DNA of 64,000 nt from an uncultured Muribaculaceae bacterium (GCA_910585275.1 CAJUCW010000001.1:1-64000); one strand, 5' to 3'; numbered from the stretch's first letter, positions 36,280-44,785 are shown. The notes: a model not told the origin generated them from the sequence alone. Numbers and translations are program-made.

Positions 36280-37200
36280 ATGGAAGATTGCAACAGATAC
36301 ATACGTTTTGATTGGGCGGCAAAACGGATGCTCCGCGACAAGGCGAACTTCAGCGTGCTCGAAGGGCTGATTTCCGTCCTACTAAACCAGGACGTCAAGA
36401 TTCAGGAAATCCTTGAGAGCGAAGGAAACCAGGAACAAGAAGACTCCAAGTTCAACCGTGTCGATATAATGGCAAAGAACCACAAAGGCGAACTTGTCAT
36501 CATCGAGATACAGCTTTCCAGACAGGTCCATTATCTCGAAAGGATATTTTTCGGAGTCGGCAAAGCCCTGAGCGACCACATAACGAAAGGAGATTCTTAC
36601 AAAAAGGTAAAGAAGGTATATTCAATCAGTATCCTATATTTTGACCTCGGGCAAGGCGAAGACTATGTATATCACGGACAGACTGTATTCCGGGGAATAC
36701 ACACAGGCGACATTTTCCAACTCAGCGAGAGGGACAGGGAAATCTTGAAGATGCGCTCCCCGAAAGAGGTCTTTCCCGAATATTATCTGATACGCGTCAA
36801 CGAATTCGACAAGGTCGCGTCCACGCCGCTCGAAGAATGGATCGACTACCTGAAAAACGGACACGTACGTCCCGACACGACGACACCGGGTCTTAAGGAA
36901 GCAAAAGAGAAACTGAATTACCTACGGATGAGTCCTGAAGAAAGGCGTGCATACGAACATTACCTCGACAATCTCCGCATCGAGGAAGACTGCCTGGAAT
37001 CCGCAAAACTCGAAGGAAGAGCCGAAGGTGAGGCCAAAGGAAGAGCGGAAGGTGAAGCCAAAGGAAGGGCGGAAGGTGAAGCTGCCGGATTTGCCAAGGC
37101 AAAAATCGAGATGGCAAGAAACCTCAAATCAATGGGCATATCAACCGATGTAATAATCAAAACAACAGGTTTCTCTCCGGAAGAGATTAATCAGTTATAA
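36280..37200 (+). CDS. Rpn family recombination-promoting nuclease / putative transposase (PD-(D/E)XK)
   Basis: A 306-residue member of the PDDEXK_2 family. The nuclease core has DCNRYIRFDWAAKRMLRDK, then the acidic and E-x-Q signature FNRVDIMAKNHKGELVIIEIQ (the second half is the E-I-Q form of D/E-X-K). The C-terminus carries three EGRAEGEAK repeats, a helical linker typical of Rpn proteins, and ends with a short domain MGISTDVIIKTTGFSPEEI. Rpn proteins in E. coli cut DNA and promote RecA-independent recombination; family members are often multi-copy. It stands at the left border of the AT-rich island. Confidence 0.85.
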   Translation: MEDCNRYIRFDWAAKRMLRDKANFSVLEGLISVLLNQDVKIQEILESEGNQEQEDSKFNRVDIMAKNHKGELVIIEIQLSRQVHYLERIFFGVGKALSDHITKGDSYKKVKKVYSISILYFDLGQGEDYVYHGQTVFRGIHTGDIFQLSERDREILKMRSPKEVFPEYYLIRVNEFDKVASTPLEEWIDYLKNGHVRPDTTTPGLKEAKEKLNYLRMSPEERRAYEHYLDNLRIEEDCLESAKLEGRAEGEAKGRAEGEAKGRAEGEAAGFAKAKIEMARNLKSMGISTDVIIKTTGFSPEEINQL

Positions 37201-37238
37201 AAAGACAAAGGAGAAGCTGCTGCTCATCCTTCGTCTTT
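37201..37238 (+). terminator. Terminator-like hairpin after the Rpn gene
   Basis: AAAGACAAAGGA (37201-37212) pairs with TCCTTCGTCTTT (37227-37238), 11 of 12 positions, beginning directly after the stop codon. Confidence 0.6.
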
Positions 37239-37249
37239 AGATGTTGACA

Positions 37250-37771
37250 TTATATTTTATTTATAATATTTAAGGTTGGATCCACATAAAAAGTATAATT
37301 ATCATAGTTGACTTCTACAAAATCATGATCTTTTGTAAAGTTATTCCATTTCTGTGGAAGATATTTTGAAAAGCTGTTAAGATTAATACCGTTCCATTTT
37401 ACAATCCCTACTACCGGAATCGCTTTACCGTTTATATGATTGACTTTAAACGCATAGTTACAAATTGTAGAATAAACTCGTGCGAATCCCACACAATGCA
37501 TCTTTGTCACTTTCCTGTCATCGAAAGGTTCACATTTTGTTGAAAACCGTAACAACTCATTAGTTTTCTTATTGCTATATTTTATTATGTCATACGCAGT
37601 AAGGTTTATTGTATTCGATTCTATCTCTTGTTTTAAAGTTGAGGATAGAGCCACCGGATTATATTCCCTATATTTTTGTTTTTCCAATTGTGGTACTGCA
37701 ATGCTGATACACCCCGCAACAATTATGAAGAGAATAATTACCGCCACTCTTTTATTTTTCGTTTTTATCAT
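37250..37771 (-). CDS. Membrane-anchored transglutaminase-like Cys-His-Asp protein (putative)
   Basis: 173 residues from the start MIKTKNKRVAVIIL, chosen because it begins just before the single membrane helix (about 9-26). The exported part has Cys93 in MHCVGFARVY, His149 in DHDFVEVNY and Asp164 in YVDPTLN. The order and spacing (Cys on a helix, H-x-x-x-V, then x-V-D-P) match the transglutaminase/papain-like core, so a small cysteine peptidase or amide-transfer enzyme in the envelope is plausible. I cannot name a family. It lies downstream of the L,D-transpeptidase gene on the same strand, which hints at a shared role on peptidoglycan peptides. The sequence is AT-rich compared with the core genes. 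Confidence 0.55.
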   Translation of the reverse strand: MIKTKNKRVAVIILFIIVAGCISIAVPQLEKQKYREYNPVALSSTLKQEIESNTINLTAYDIIKYSNKKTNELLRFSTKCEPFDDRKVTKMHCVGFARVYSTICNYAFKVNHINGKAIPVVGIVKWNGINLNSFSKYLPQKWNNFTKDHDFVEVNYDNYTFYVDPTLNIINKI

Positions 37772-37832
37772 ATCTTTTTTATTTAAGAGGATATCAATAT
37801 GTGCCATAGCTTGTCTTAGCGCAATCTACGCT

Positions 37833-38459
37833 TCACTTGTCATAGACGGAATAGAGATATATCGATTTTTGTTTTTTCATAAGGTCACATATCAGGTTGA
37901 ATGTTTCTGTGGATATGGCGAAACATCCCTGACTTATGTATTTGCTCACCGGAATCGGCATCCCAATCGATATCGGATCAGCTACAAAATATGCCTCATG
38001 AATGACAATCCCCCTTGCAAAAGCATTCGAGTTTGTTTTATCAAGACCCTTTATCCTGACGCAGCGGATATCATAATTATGGAGTTTATCAATATTCAAT
38101 AATTTGAATGCCCCTAAACATGAACATCCGCTACCACTGACATTTGAAAATTTCGGAACATCTGTCGTGCTTCCTCCACCATAGCCATGGGCGCATTTTG
38201 AAGACGACAGGATCGAATCGTTTTCATTGTCATAAACGAAAAACCGAGGATAAGCCGATGATAAAGCGAAATCAACATATATGGATATATCTTCCCCATG
38301 TTTCCCAATATTTTTGAACTTTTCCGTATTGTTTCCCTCAATTGTCCGACACTCCTTTTTATTTACCGCAACTGCCACGCACAATAGAGAAGAAAGCACA
38401 ACAGCAGCCCCCAACCAAAATTTCAACGGCATTTTATGAAACAATTTATTAACTTTCAT
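37833..38459 (-). CDS. Murein L,D-transpeptidase (YkuD_2 type)
   Basis: 208 residues with an N-terminal membrane or signal segment (about 13-31). The YkuD_2 pattern is clear: YVDFALSSAYPRFFVYD, then KCAHGYGG, FSNVSGSGCSCLG, and the catalytic pair His154 (IVIHEAYF) and Cys179 (SQGCFAIS). Family members cross-link peptidoglycan or attach proteins to it, outside the inner membrane. Odd for the family are extra cysteines (CSC at 112-114) that could form disulfides. It pairs with the Cys-His-Asp gene downstream, 61 bases away, inside the island. Confidence 0.75.
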   Translation of the reverse strand: MKVNKLFHKMPLKFWLGAAVVLSSLLCVAVAVNKKECRTIEGNNTEKFKNIGKHGEDISIYVDFALSSAYPRFFVYDNENDSILSSSKCAHGYGGGSTTDVPKFSNVSGSGCSCLGAFKLLNIDKLHNYDIRCVRIKGLDKTNSNAFARGIVIHEAYFVADPISIGMPIPVSKYISQGCFAISTETFNLICDLMKKQKSIYLYSVYDK

Positions 38460-38679
38460 ATCCTTAACTCAAATAATCGAATCAAATGTTTTAAATTGTT
38501 TAGACAAATAGATATAATCCATTTATTGAATAATACCAACCTAAGCCCAAAGGTAAATATTTATTTACAACTGTCAAAACGAAATAAATCCTTTATCAAT
38601 AGTTGCCCCTTGGTATTCCTCAACCAAAAAGGAGAGACTACAATATTGAATATAGGGAACCATGGAATCAAAACATCAC

Positions 38680-39294
38680 TCATATAGCATCGTGCAATTC
38701 TCTGAGCCTATCCATATCGGGATGGTCACCCAATTTTGAATAAAGCTCATTTATTGCATCTGTAGCTTTCTGAGTATGTGGAATATCAAAAAAGTCCTTA
38801 TCAGAGAAGACTGCAAACCAAACACTCCATTCCGGATATTTATTATCGTTAGTCCATAATTCAGGACAGAAAGCACAATTCATTACAGCTGATGCCATTT
38901 CGGAATCTTCTGCATTAATCGCAAGATGCATCATCTTTGAGAACTGAGCAACACAGTCGGGATCTTCATTATCAGTATATGTCTCAGCGAAATTAATGAA
39001 AGCATCCCTGAACTCTTCTTCATCGTCAGGATCTCTTAACGCTTCCTGATAATGATTGGCTATGCTATCCCAAACGTATTTGTGATCTTGTGTAGTTCCA
39101 AAGAAAGAAGTCAAACACAGTTCGCCTGCATCCATAAAAGTATAGTATGAGACATCTGCATCTTCATCGCTCAAGATCCCCCATAGCTTCTTGAAATCGT
39201 CAAACCCTTCGTTGGAATCTTCCGATCTGTCCCACATTTCTTCCTCGTTTTGATTGACCTTGTCAATCAGTTCGCGATAATAATTTTCATCCAT
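38680..39294 (-). CDS. Hypothetical acidic protein
   Basis: I do not recognise this 204-residue protein. It is very acidic (clusters such as DPDDEEEFRD and DEDADVSYY), has no signal peptide and is probably helical throughout. The start MDENYYRELIDKV is favoured over one 16 codons upstream that adds a neutral stretch. The acidity and small size would suit an immunity-type or DNA-mimic protein, but that is only a thought. Followed upstream by another orphan gene of the same strand. Confidence 0.5.
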   Translation of the reverse strand: MDENYYRELIDKVNQNEEEMWDRSEDSNEGFDDFKKLWGILSDEDADVSYYTFMDAGELCLTSFFGTTQDHKYVWDSIANHYQEALRDPDDEEEFRDAFINFAETYTDNEDPDCVAQFSKMMHLAINAEDSEMASAVMNCAFCPELWTNDNKYPEWSVWFAVFSDKDFFDIPHTQKATDAINELYSKLGDHPDMDRLRELHDAI

Positions 39295-39377
39295 AATTAA
39301 ATCATTTGTAAAGAAGTATTGATTTGTCTTGCCGTAAGACAATATTTATATTAATAATGTCAGATATAAGAGTTAGC

Positions 39378-39938
39378 TTAGTTCATTCTGTTACATCGAA
39401 ATGAAGCTTGTCTCTTGCAATGAGGACATATTACCATTTCTCCGGAACGACCACACATCAATGCCCAAGTCCAATCAGGTAAACGGAAAAACAGTTTAAT
39501 TCTTTCACCACCGCAATCAGGACACTTGTCAAAGTCAAACTTTACATGTTCAGGATATTTGAGAAGACTTAAAGCTATGTCAGACCATGGAAAAGTCTGA
39601 TGATCTTCTTCTCTATCTTCACAATCTTTTTTCCATTCTTTAATCTGAGTAGCCAACTCTTCAATTCGCTTAGTCTTCTCCCTATCAGAAATTATTTCAA
39701 TTAAGCAATCAAGCTTTTCTCTTGCAATTTCTAATTTTTGAGTCCAATAAAGTTCTCTGTTTTTCAGCGAATCATCTCCATTATTGCAACTAATCCCACC
39801 CGTATTTAAATTTGCTAAACACTCTTTAATTTCGCAACAGACTGGCATTAACTTATCTTCCCAAACGATTTTCCCTCGTTCAAGAAACTCTTTATCCTTT
39901 TCTATCATTTCCCTTATTTCATGGGAGAATAGATCCAT
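39378..39938 (-). CDS. Hypothetical protein with C-terminal zinc ribbon
   Basis: 186 residues. The first 120 are helical and coiled-coil-like (KTKRIEELATQIKEWKKDC). The C-terminal 45 residues hold a split zinc ribbon: CPDCGG, then about 26 residues later a CPHC pair within MVICPHCKRQ. No signal peptide, so cytoplasmic. No family name recognised. Neighbour of the acidic hypothetical gene, same strand, AT-rich. Confidence 0.5.
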   Translation of the reverse strand: MDLFSHEIREMIEKDKEFLERGKIVWEDKLMPVCCEIKECLANLNTGGISCNNGDDSLKNRELYWTQKLEIAREKLDCLIEIISDREKTKRIEELATQIKEWKKDCEDREEDHQTFPWSDIALSLLKYPEHVKFDFDKCPDCGGERIKLFFRLPDWTWALMCGRSGEMVICPHCKRQASFRCNRMN

Positions 39939-40217
39939 ATTGTTAAATTTTTATGTTTGCTATAGAATACCGTTAAACATTAAAAAGTAAATGATGCAAT
40001 GACAAATCTATTCGATTTCTTAAAATGTCATTGCATCACTCACGACTAATCAACGTACCTTTTCAAATTATCCACTATAATCGGATATTTTTTAAGTTAA
40101 GTACGTTCTCTTTACTGTTCTCACAAGCTGTTATCATTGAAGCTGGCCAGAGTAAATCATCATGTATCGTTGATAGCTTTTAACTGCAGGAATAAATTTT
40201 GTATTATACGTTTTAAA

Positions 40218-40991
40218 TTATTTACTCCATACAAATTTATAAATTGTGCTTCCTGAATAGATACCATAACCATCAACTTTCATTGTTTCCGGATAGCCTT
40301 CTTTATTGAAATCAGGATAACTAATCTCGATAGTATCTTCCTCTCCATTACGAACAATCTTCGAAGGTAAATTATTTGGCATTTTACCAAAATACCCTTG
40401 GGCACAAAGAATAGAATCTATCATTCTTCCGTCATCATTATCTAAGAATGCATCATATATATCTACTGGAAAAAAAGCAATTGTGTTTGCGTTAGCGGTA
40501 TAGGAGATAGAATAAAAAGACCCATATTCCTCATATGAAACTAAATTTCCATCGTTCCAAGTACAAGTATATGATCCATTATCACTATATTTAATTTTTA
40601 CAATATGATTATCATCGTCGTAAATATAGTCCCATTTGTTTTCCCACCTATCTTTAGCAGACGTAATCAATCCATTCTCCAAATTATATGTTACGGTAAT
40701 TTTTCCATCTTCATCCATAACCTTTATATAATTTGAAGAATAAACGTAACGTTCATTCCACCAGACATTATCATCGGATTCTCCTTTATAACTTTCAATC
40801 ATTCCATTTGAATCAAATTTGAAATCCGAATAATATGTAAACCATCCGTCTTCTTCACACTGAGCAGATACAATTCTGCATTTGCCCGAATTTGAAGAAT
40901 CCGGTTCGTTCCCATCATCATTGTTACATGATGTTAATGCAATACATCCTAATAACGAAATTAGGACATAAAGAAAAGATTTTCTTTTCAT
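40218..40991 (-). CDS. Lipoprotein with YD/DUF4595-like repeats
   Basis: 257 residues with a clear SPII signal: lipobox LTSCNND, the Cys followed by Asn and acidic residues, typical for Bacteroidetes surface lipoproteins. The body alternates short beta motifs such as DFKFDSNGMIESYKG, TVTYNLENGLITSAK, YIYDDDNHIVKIKYS and TCTWNDGNLVSYE, a YD/RHS-like or DUF4595-type beta repeat. Probably a surface-exposed binding protein; ligand unknown. It stands alone in the island, next to the candidate RNA. Confidence 0.65.
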   Translation of the reverse strand: MKRKSFLYVLISLLGCIALTSCNNDDGNEPDSSNSGKCRIVSAQCEEDGWFTYYSDFKFDSNGMIESYKGESDDNVWWNERYVYSSNYIKVMDEDGKITVTYNLENGLITSAKDRWENKWDYIYDDDNHIVKIKYSDNGSYTCTWNDGNLVSYEEYGSFYSISYTANANTIAFFPVDIYDAFLDNDDGRMIDSILCAQGYFGKMPNNLPSKIVRNGEEDTIEISYPDFNKEGYPETMKVDGYGIYSGSTIYKFVWSK

Positions 40992-41041
40992 TTGTTAAAT
41001 AAGAGTTTCTCATCCTCCGTTGAAACGTTTACAATTGGACA

Positions 41042-41309
41042 TAAAAAAGGTGTGAGGAATGTATCTTGTTTTATCTTAAAGTCAGGTCTTGGCGTACCCT
41101 TGTAGCAGATAAAACAATAGCCCCACACCGATTCAGCTTTATATGTGTCCTACCGGACATGTATAAGCCATCGATGTAGGCGCTATTGCTAATCTTACCC
41201 TCGCTACAATTCAAACCGCCAAGTTCGACCTTAGAGAATAAAATTTCAATAACACCTTTTCATTAAAATGTTGATTCAGTCTTTACTATCTCTATAGCCA
41301 TTCTGAATC
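41042..41309 (-). ncRNA. Candidate structured non-coding RNA of about 265 nt
   Basis: No protein frame fits, yet the minus strand shows promoter, folds and terminator in order. A -7 box TAAATTTG lies at 41315-41322 (no good -33). A 5' stem pairs GATTCAG with CTGAATC (41303-41309 with 41273-41279). A middle stem has TGTCC-GGTA-GGACA-like pairing near 41145-41162. The 3' domain nests GTTTTATCT (41107-41115) with AGATAAAAC (41068-41076) inside GGTGTGGGG (41121-41129) and CCTCACACC (41049-41057), followed by T6: a large terminal hairpin with a U tract. I do not recognise the family. It may be an island-encoded regulatory RNA. Confidence 0.5.
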
Positions 41310-41573
41310 GTGTGCAAATTTAATCAAAAAATGTTATCGTCGGGGCAGTTTTCCTAAATTTTTTAATCAAACATGCTGTAAAACATCTTTCTGACACGGC
41401 TACATTGTTTGGATTAAAGATTGTTATTTTCAATCGGGAAATAACGTCACGATGTATGACCTGTTCTCCTGATTGCCGGTGCAAAGTTAAATCACGGATT
41501 GATGAAATAGAGAAAGAAATTTTTTCAAAAAATTCTATTTTAAATAAGAATGTTATGTAAAAATAGCGGTTAA
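41310..41573. other. AT-rich gap upstream of the candidate RNA
   Basis: Apart from the -7 box at 41315-41322 (minus strand) I see no gene or strong repeat in this stretch. It also contains the 3' flank of the orphan gene at 41574. Confidence 0.4.
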
Positions 41574-42446
41574 TTACTTGATTATTTGAGGTGTGTAGTC
41601 TGTAAAATCCCGCATTAGTTTATCGAAGATTCCATTGCTGTCACGATGGCATGTGACTTCCGGATTATCGGTTTTCTTATGATTTATCGAACCTATAAGC
41701 CACAGGACGCATAAACCAAAGTTACGTTCTGCCTGGGAGTAGCAACCCTTTTTTTGTTTTATTTGTTTTATGGGGAGGTTCGTCAATAATGTGAGTAGAA
41801 GAATGTAGTCGATTTCGCGTTCTTTCTGAGACTTGGTTTCAATCAGCGTACCGGCCAATATCCCTGATTTCTCATATAGTGATATGAACGCCTTGATAAA
41901 GGCTTGGTTATTGAATGTGAAATGTTTCTTACCCACATGAAAATCCAAGGATATCGGGTCTTGGGGATAGTTATTGATTCTTTTTATCAAGGATTTAAAG
42001 ATGTCGTCAACCGTAGTTTGGTTCTGCTTGCTGTCCCGTTTCTCTTTAAGTATATTCCACAGATATAGGATAAACTCGAAAGTCGGTTTTGAAGACAGAC
42101 CCAAATCTGAAATTGCCTTCTGCATTATTTCAAAATGATTGAACTCCGTTTCGGATAATCCGGTATGTTCCATCTTCTCTTTGCGCCATCTGTAATGGTT
42201 GAATGCATCTTCGGAGATAAAAAAGCTTTCCCCGTCGTAATCCGGATATTTGAGTATGTATGGACGGAGGTATTCAAGACGCTCCCTTATATCATCATGT
42301 TCTGATTCAGGATAGCTTTCAAGAAACTCTTTAAAGACTTGCTCCTCGTTGTCTCTGACATATTCATTGATTACGGGAGGTTCCGGTATCTGTGGTTTCT
42401 GTTGTAAATATGCGTCAATCGGTATTTCATTATTGTGTTGTTCCAT
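41574..42446 (-). CDS. Hypothetical island protein
   Basis: 290 residues, no signal peptide or membrane helix, no family recognised. Pro-rich start (QQKPQIPEPPVINEY), then helical with many Lys and Glu. It contains a well-formed region FNNQAFIKAFISLYEKSGIL and ends YTPQII. A -7 box TATCTTTG (42469-42476) precedes it. Genes of this kind often accompany tyrosine integrases in Bacteroides mobile elements, and here a truncated integrase lies just upstream; a role in the element is inference. Confidence 0.5.
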   Translation of the reverse strand: MEQHNNEIPIDAYLQQKPQIPEPPVINEYVRDNEEQVFKEFLESYPESEHDDIRERLEYLRPYILKYPDYDGESFFISEDAFNHYRWRKEKMEHTGLSETEFNHFEIMQKAISDLGLSSKPTFEFILYLWNILKEKRDSKQNQTTVDDIFKSLIKRINNYPQDPISLDFHVGKKHFTFNNQAFIKAFISLYEKSGILAGTLIETKSQKEREIDYILLLTLLTNLPIKQIKQKKGCYSQAERNFGLCVLWLIGSINHKKTDNPEVTCHRDSNGIFDKLMRDFTDYTPQIIK

Positions 42447-42517
42447 TTTGATATGTGTTTCAGTTATGCAAAGATAAGCAATAATCCCGCCAATCGTATA
42501 GACTTACGGGATAATAA

Positions 42518-42922
42518 TCAGAGTAAACTTTTCATCGCGTTATCTACTTGCTCATTGTCGAAGCTATCAAGGTAGATCTGTGTAGTAGTCAAATCTGAAT
42601 GACCAAGCGCCTCACTTATCAAAGCTATGTTTGTGCCGGACTTTTTCAAAACACTTGCAAAAGAATGGCGTGCCACATAAGTTGTAAGATTCAACTCAAT
42701 GCCTAATCTTTCACCTAAACTTCTCAAACAACTATTGACTTTCACCAACACCTTATGTATCCGATTCTGTTTTTGCTGAGCTGTTTTGTGAATTGATTTG
42801 TCAAGTATCGGAAATAAGTATCCATTACTCTTTTCTTCATATTTTGCGATGATCGCTTTTGACTCATCACTCAATCCAATAGAAATCGCTTTTCTTGTTT
42901 TCCTTTCCGTCTTTGCACACAC
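42518..42922 (-). pseudogene. Truncated tyrosine recombinase (C-terminal catalytic fragment)
   Basis: 134 codons from a GTG, with an in-frame stop three codons upstream. It covers only the end of the catalytic domain: TTYVARHSFAS (Arg85 of the H/Y-x-x-R motif), LGHSDLTTTQIYLDSF (His108 and nucleophile Tyr117). The arm-binding and SAM-like core-binding domains and the first catalytic Arg are missing, so it cannot recombine alone. It is a relic of a Bacteroides-type integrase, only 190 bases from the 3' end of tRNA-Gly, the expected place for an integrase at a tRNA attachment site. Confidence 0.75.
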
Positions 42923-43066
42923 GTAGCATTAGAGGATGTTCGCCATTTGCAAGTGTTTTTGATTTGTAGCAAACGACTGTAAATGTAGCATTTGACATTA
43001 GAATGTAGTTTAACTCCCGGTTTAACTCACATGATATAAATAGGATGTTTAGACATATAAAAACAC

Positions 43067-43105
43067 AAAAATCAGATAGTAGAAAGCTCTAACTATCTGA
43101 TTTTT
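43067..43105. terminator. Terminator of tRNA-Gly, bidirectional
   Basis: AAAAATCAGATAGT (43067-43080) and ACTATCTGATTTTT (43092-43105) form a perfect 14-bp stem with an 11-base loop. T runs on both strands let it stop transcripts from either side. Confidence 0.8.
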
Positions 43106-43110
43106 ATCGG

Positions 43111-43183
43111 AGCGGTAAGCGAGGCTCGAACTCGTGACCCTCAGCTTGGGAAGCTGATGCTCTACCAACTGAGCTATTACCGC
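43111..43183 (-). tRNA. tRNA-Gly (anticodon CCC)
   Basis: 73 nt on the minus strand. Acceptor GCGGTAA pairs with TTACCGC; D arm AGCTCAGTTGGTAGAGC; anticodon stem TCAGC/GCTGA with loop TTCCCAA (anticodon CCC); T arm with GTTCGAGCC. The genome continues with CC after the discriminator, but a full CCA is not encoded. It is the likely attachment gene of the AT-rich island. Confidence 0.95.
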
Positions 43184-43193
43184 GTTTGCGATG

Positions 43194-43225
43194 CAAAATT
43201 AAGCATTATGTCTGAAGTTTCCAAA
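43194..43225 (-). promoter_or_regulatory. Promoter of tRNA-Gly
   Basis: On the minus strand TTTG (43222-43225), 20 bases, TAATTTTG (43194-43201), 10 bases before the mature 5' end. A full match to the Bacteroidetes primary promoter. Confidence 0.8.
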
Positions 43226-43256
43226 TTTTGACAGATAATTCTTCATATTTTTTTAT

Positions 43257-43264
43257 TACCTTTG
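43257..43264 (+). promoter_or_regulatory. -7 element before the GYF_2/CD225 gene
   Basis: TACCTTTG is a perfect TAnnTTTG; the nearest TTTG lies 26 bases upstream, which is longer than usual. The leader downstream contains a REP-like copy (43312-43337). Confidence 0.45.
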
Positions 43265-43311
43265 CGTTGTATATAAATATATACGCAAGGGAATGGTGCA
43301 TTTCCTAAGCA

Positions 43312-43337
43312 GGGACATGCCTTTGGCGTGTTAGATT
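43312..43337. repeat. REP-like palindrome, copy C
   Basis: GGGACATGCCTTTGGCGTGTTAGATT: core ACATGCC-TTT-GGCGTGT (one wobble), with the same GGGAC and TTAGATT flanks as the other copies, in the orientation opposite to copy A. Confidence 0.65.
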
Positions 43338-43421
43338 ATTCACAGTCAAGATGTACGCATCCCTTGGAGTTATCTAAACTGATAATATCCGCATTCCTCA
43401 AAAAACAGAAATTCATTTGCG

Positions 43422-44219
43422 ATGCAAACACAATATTTTCTTATAGTAAACGAACAGCAGGCAGGCCCATTCTCAAAAGAAGACCTCGCTGCCCGTCACA
43501 TCACATCGGAAACACTTGTATGGCGTGCCGGCCTTCCCGACTGGACCAAAGCCTCCTCACTTCCCGAACTCGCCGACATAATCGCCATTGAAACCGGCTA
43601 CGAAGACCTCGGCACCGGTGAAGACTCCCGTTGGTTCGCCATGATCAACGGACAACAGGTCGGCCCATATACCATCGAAACGCTTATCTCGATGGGGCTG
43701 ACACCACACACTCCGGTTTGGAGAAACGGTATGGCAGACTGGGCGGAAGCATCGTCCGTGCCCGAAATCATGAAACATTTCTCCTCCACCCCTCCGCCCC
43801 ACAACGGATTCAACAACCGAAGCCAAGGATATGGCAACCCAAATTACGCCAGGCAAACGCAATACGGGCCCAACACATCCGGCAACGCCTACAACAACGG
43901 ATGGAACAACGGCTATGGCAACCAATATAGCAACGGAATGAACAACAACGGATGGAACAACCAGGGACAACGTATCAACTGGCTTCCTTGGGCAATTGTA
44001 GCCACCATCGTCGGCTTCTGCTTTTCATGCATCGGTGCCATTTTCGGTATAATCGGAATCGTCAACGCCAATAAAGCCAACGGTCTTTATGCCGCAGGAT
44101 ACGACGACATGGGCGACCAGGCAAACAATACCGCAAAAATAATGACCATCATTGGCTTCGTGCTTGCAGGAATCGGACTTCTCGGCACGGGTTTCCTATA
44201 TAGAAATTCATTGTTCTGA
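43422..44219 (+). CDS. Tandem GYF_2 domains fused to a CD225/dispanin-like membrane region
   Basis: 265 residues. Two GYF_2 (DUF4339) modules: residues 4-50 (GPFSKEDLAAR.., WRAGLPDWTKAS) and 68-118 (GPYTIETLISMG.., WRNGMADWAEAS). A flexible Asn/Gly/Gln linker (about 125-185) follows, then two membrane helices of CD225/dispanin type (VATIVGFCFSCIGAIFGIIG and IIGFVLAGIGLLGTGF) enclosing the conserved NANKANGLYAAGYDDMGDQA loop. GYF domains bind Pro-rich peptides; the function in bacteria is not established. Directly followed, with overlapping stop and start (TGATG), by a second, interrupted copy. Confidence 0.8.
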   Translation: MQTQYFLIVNEQQAGPFSKEDLAARHITSETLVWRAGLPDWTKASSLPELADIIAIETGYEDLGTGEDSRWFAMINGQQVGPYTIETLISMGLTPHTPVWRNGMADWAEASSVPEIMKHFSSTPPPHNGFNNRSQGYGNPNYARQTQYGPNTSGNAYNNGWNNGYGNQYSNGMNNNGWNNQGQRINWLPWAIVATIVGFCFSCIGAIFGIIGIVNANKANGLYAAGYDDMGDQANNTAKIMTIIGFVLAGIGLLGTGFLYRNSLF

Positions 44220-44785
44220 TGAAGTATTACGCAATGATCGGCGGCGAGCAACTTGGTCCCTATGAACTTCAAGAACTCGCCGAAGCCGGAGTCAGGCCTT
44301 CCACCTACGTATGGTGCAAAGGGATGGCTGATTGAGAAAAAGCGGAAGATGTGGCCGATGTGTGCCGCATGTTCCGCAACCGCATCCACGACCTTATGCA
44401 TCCCGGAAGCGTTGATGCGCTTCGACGTATTGAAACACAAGATACAAAAAATAGCGTCACCGCCCAAACCGAGGCAAGCTCACCTTCGCGGTTCGACCGA
44501 TATCTCCAGGACCAACCTCAACTTCCATCGCTTGAAGAAATCGATGAGTCGAAAAACACCGACCTTCCCCCGACTCCGATGGTGATATGGGCCGTGCTCG
44601 CCACAATATTGTTTTTTCCGCCCACCGGAATCGCGGCCATCTATTTTGCCGTAAAAAGCAAGAAAGAATGGGCGGCAGGCAACAATAAAGAAGCACATGA
44701 CCTCTGCAGCAACGCCAAGATGTGGACAGGTATAACTTTTTTTCTTGGATTAATAGCCTACGCTGCAATCATGCGGTTTGCATGA
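44219..44785 (+). pseudogene. GYF_2/CD225 gene interrupted by an in-frame TGA
   Basis: From the ATG that overlaps the preceding stop, the frame reads MKYYAMIGGEQLGPYELQEL.. then GMAD, then TGA at 44333-44335 (codon 39), then EKAEDVADV and continues open to 44785. The two modules of the gene upstream have GLPDWTKAS and GMADWAEAS at the same place, so a TGG Trp codon has become TGA. The rest is intact: a linker and two CD225-type helices (MVIWAVLATILFFPPTGIAA and GITFFLGLIAYAAIM). Translation could restart at ATG 44351 and give a 144-residue protein without the GYF module. Nonsense mutation, sequencing error or readthrough are all possible. Confidence 0.75.

Noticed and set aside
38436..38687. 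83-codon plus-strand frame between two island genes
   Set aside because: AT-rich chance frame overlapping the start of the transpeptidase gene; no promoter or motif.
41042..41309. Reading the island RNA as a tracrRNA
   Set aside because: No cas9, no CRISPR array and no anti-repeat partner in the window; left as an unclassified RNA.
43328..43591. 87-codon frame overlapping the GYF_2 gene start
   Set aside because: Out of frame with a clear two-domain protein and begins within a REP-like element.
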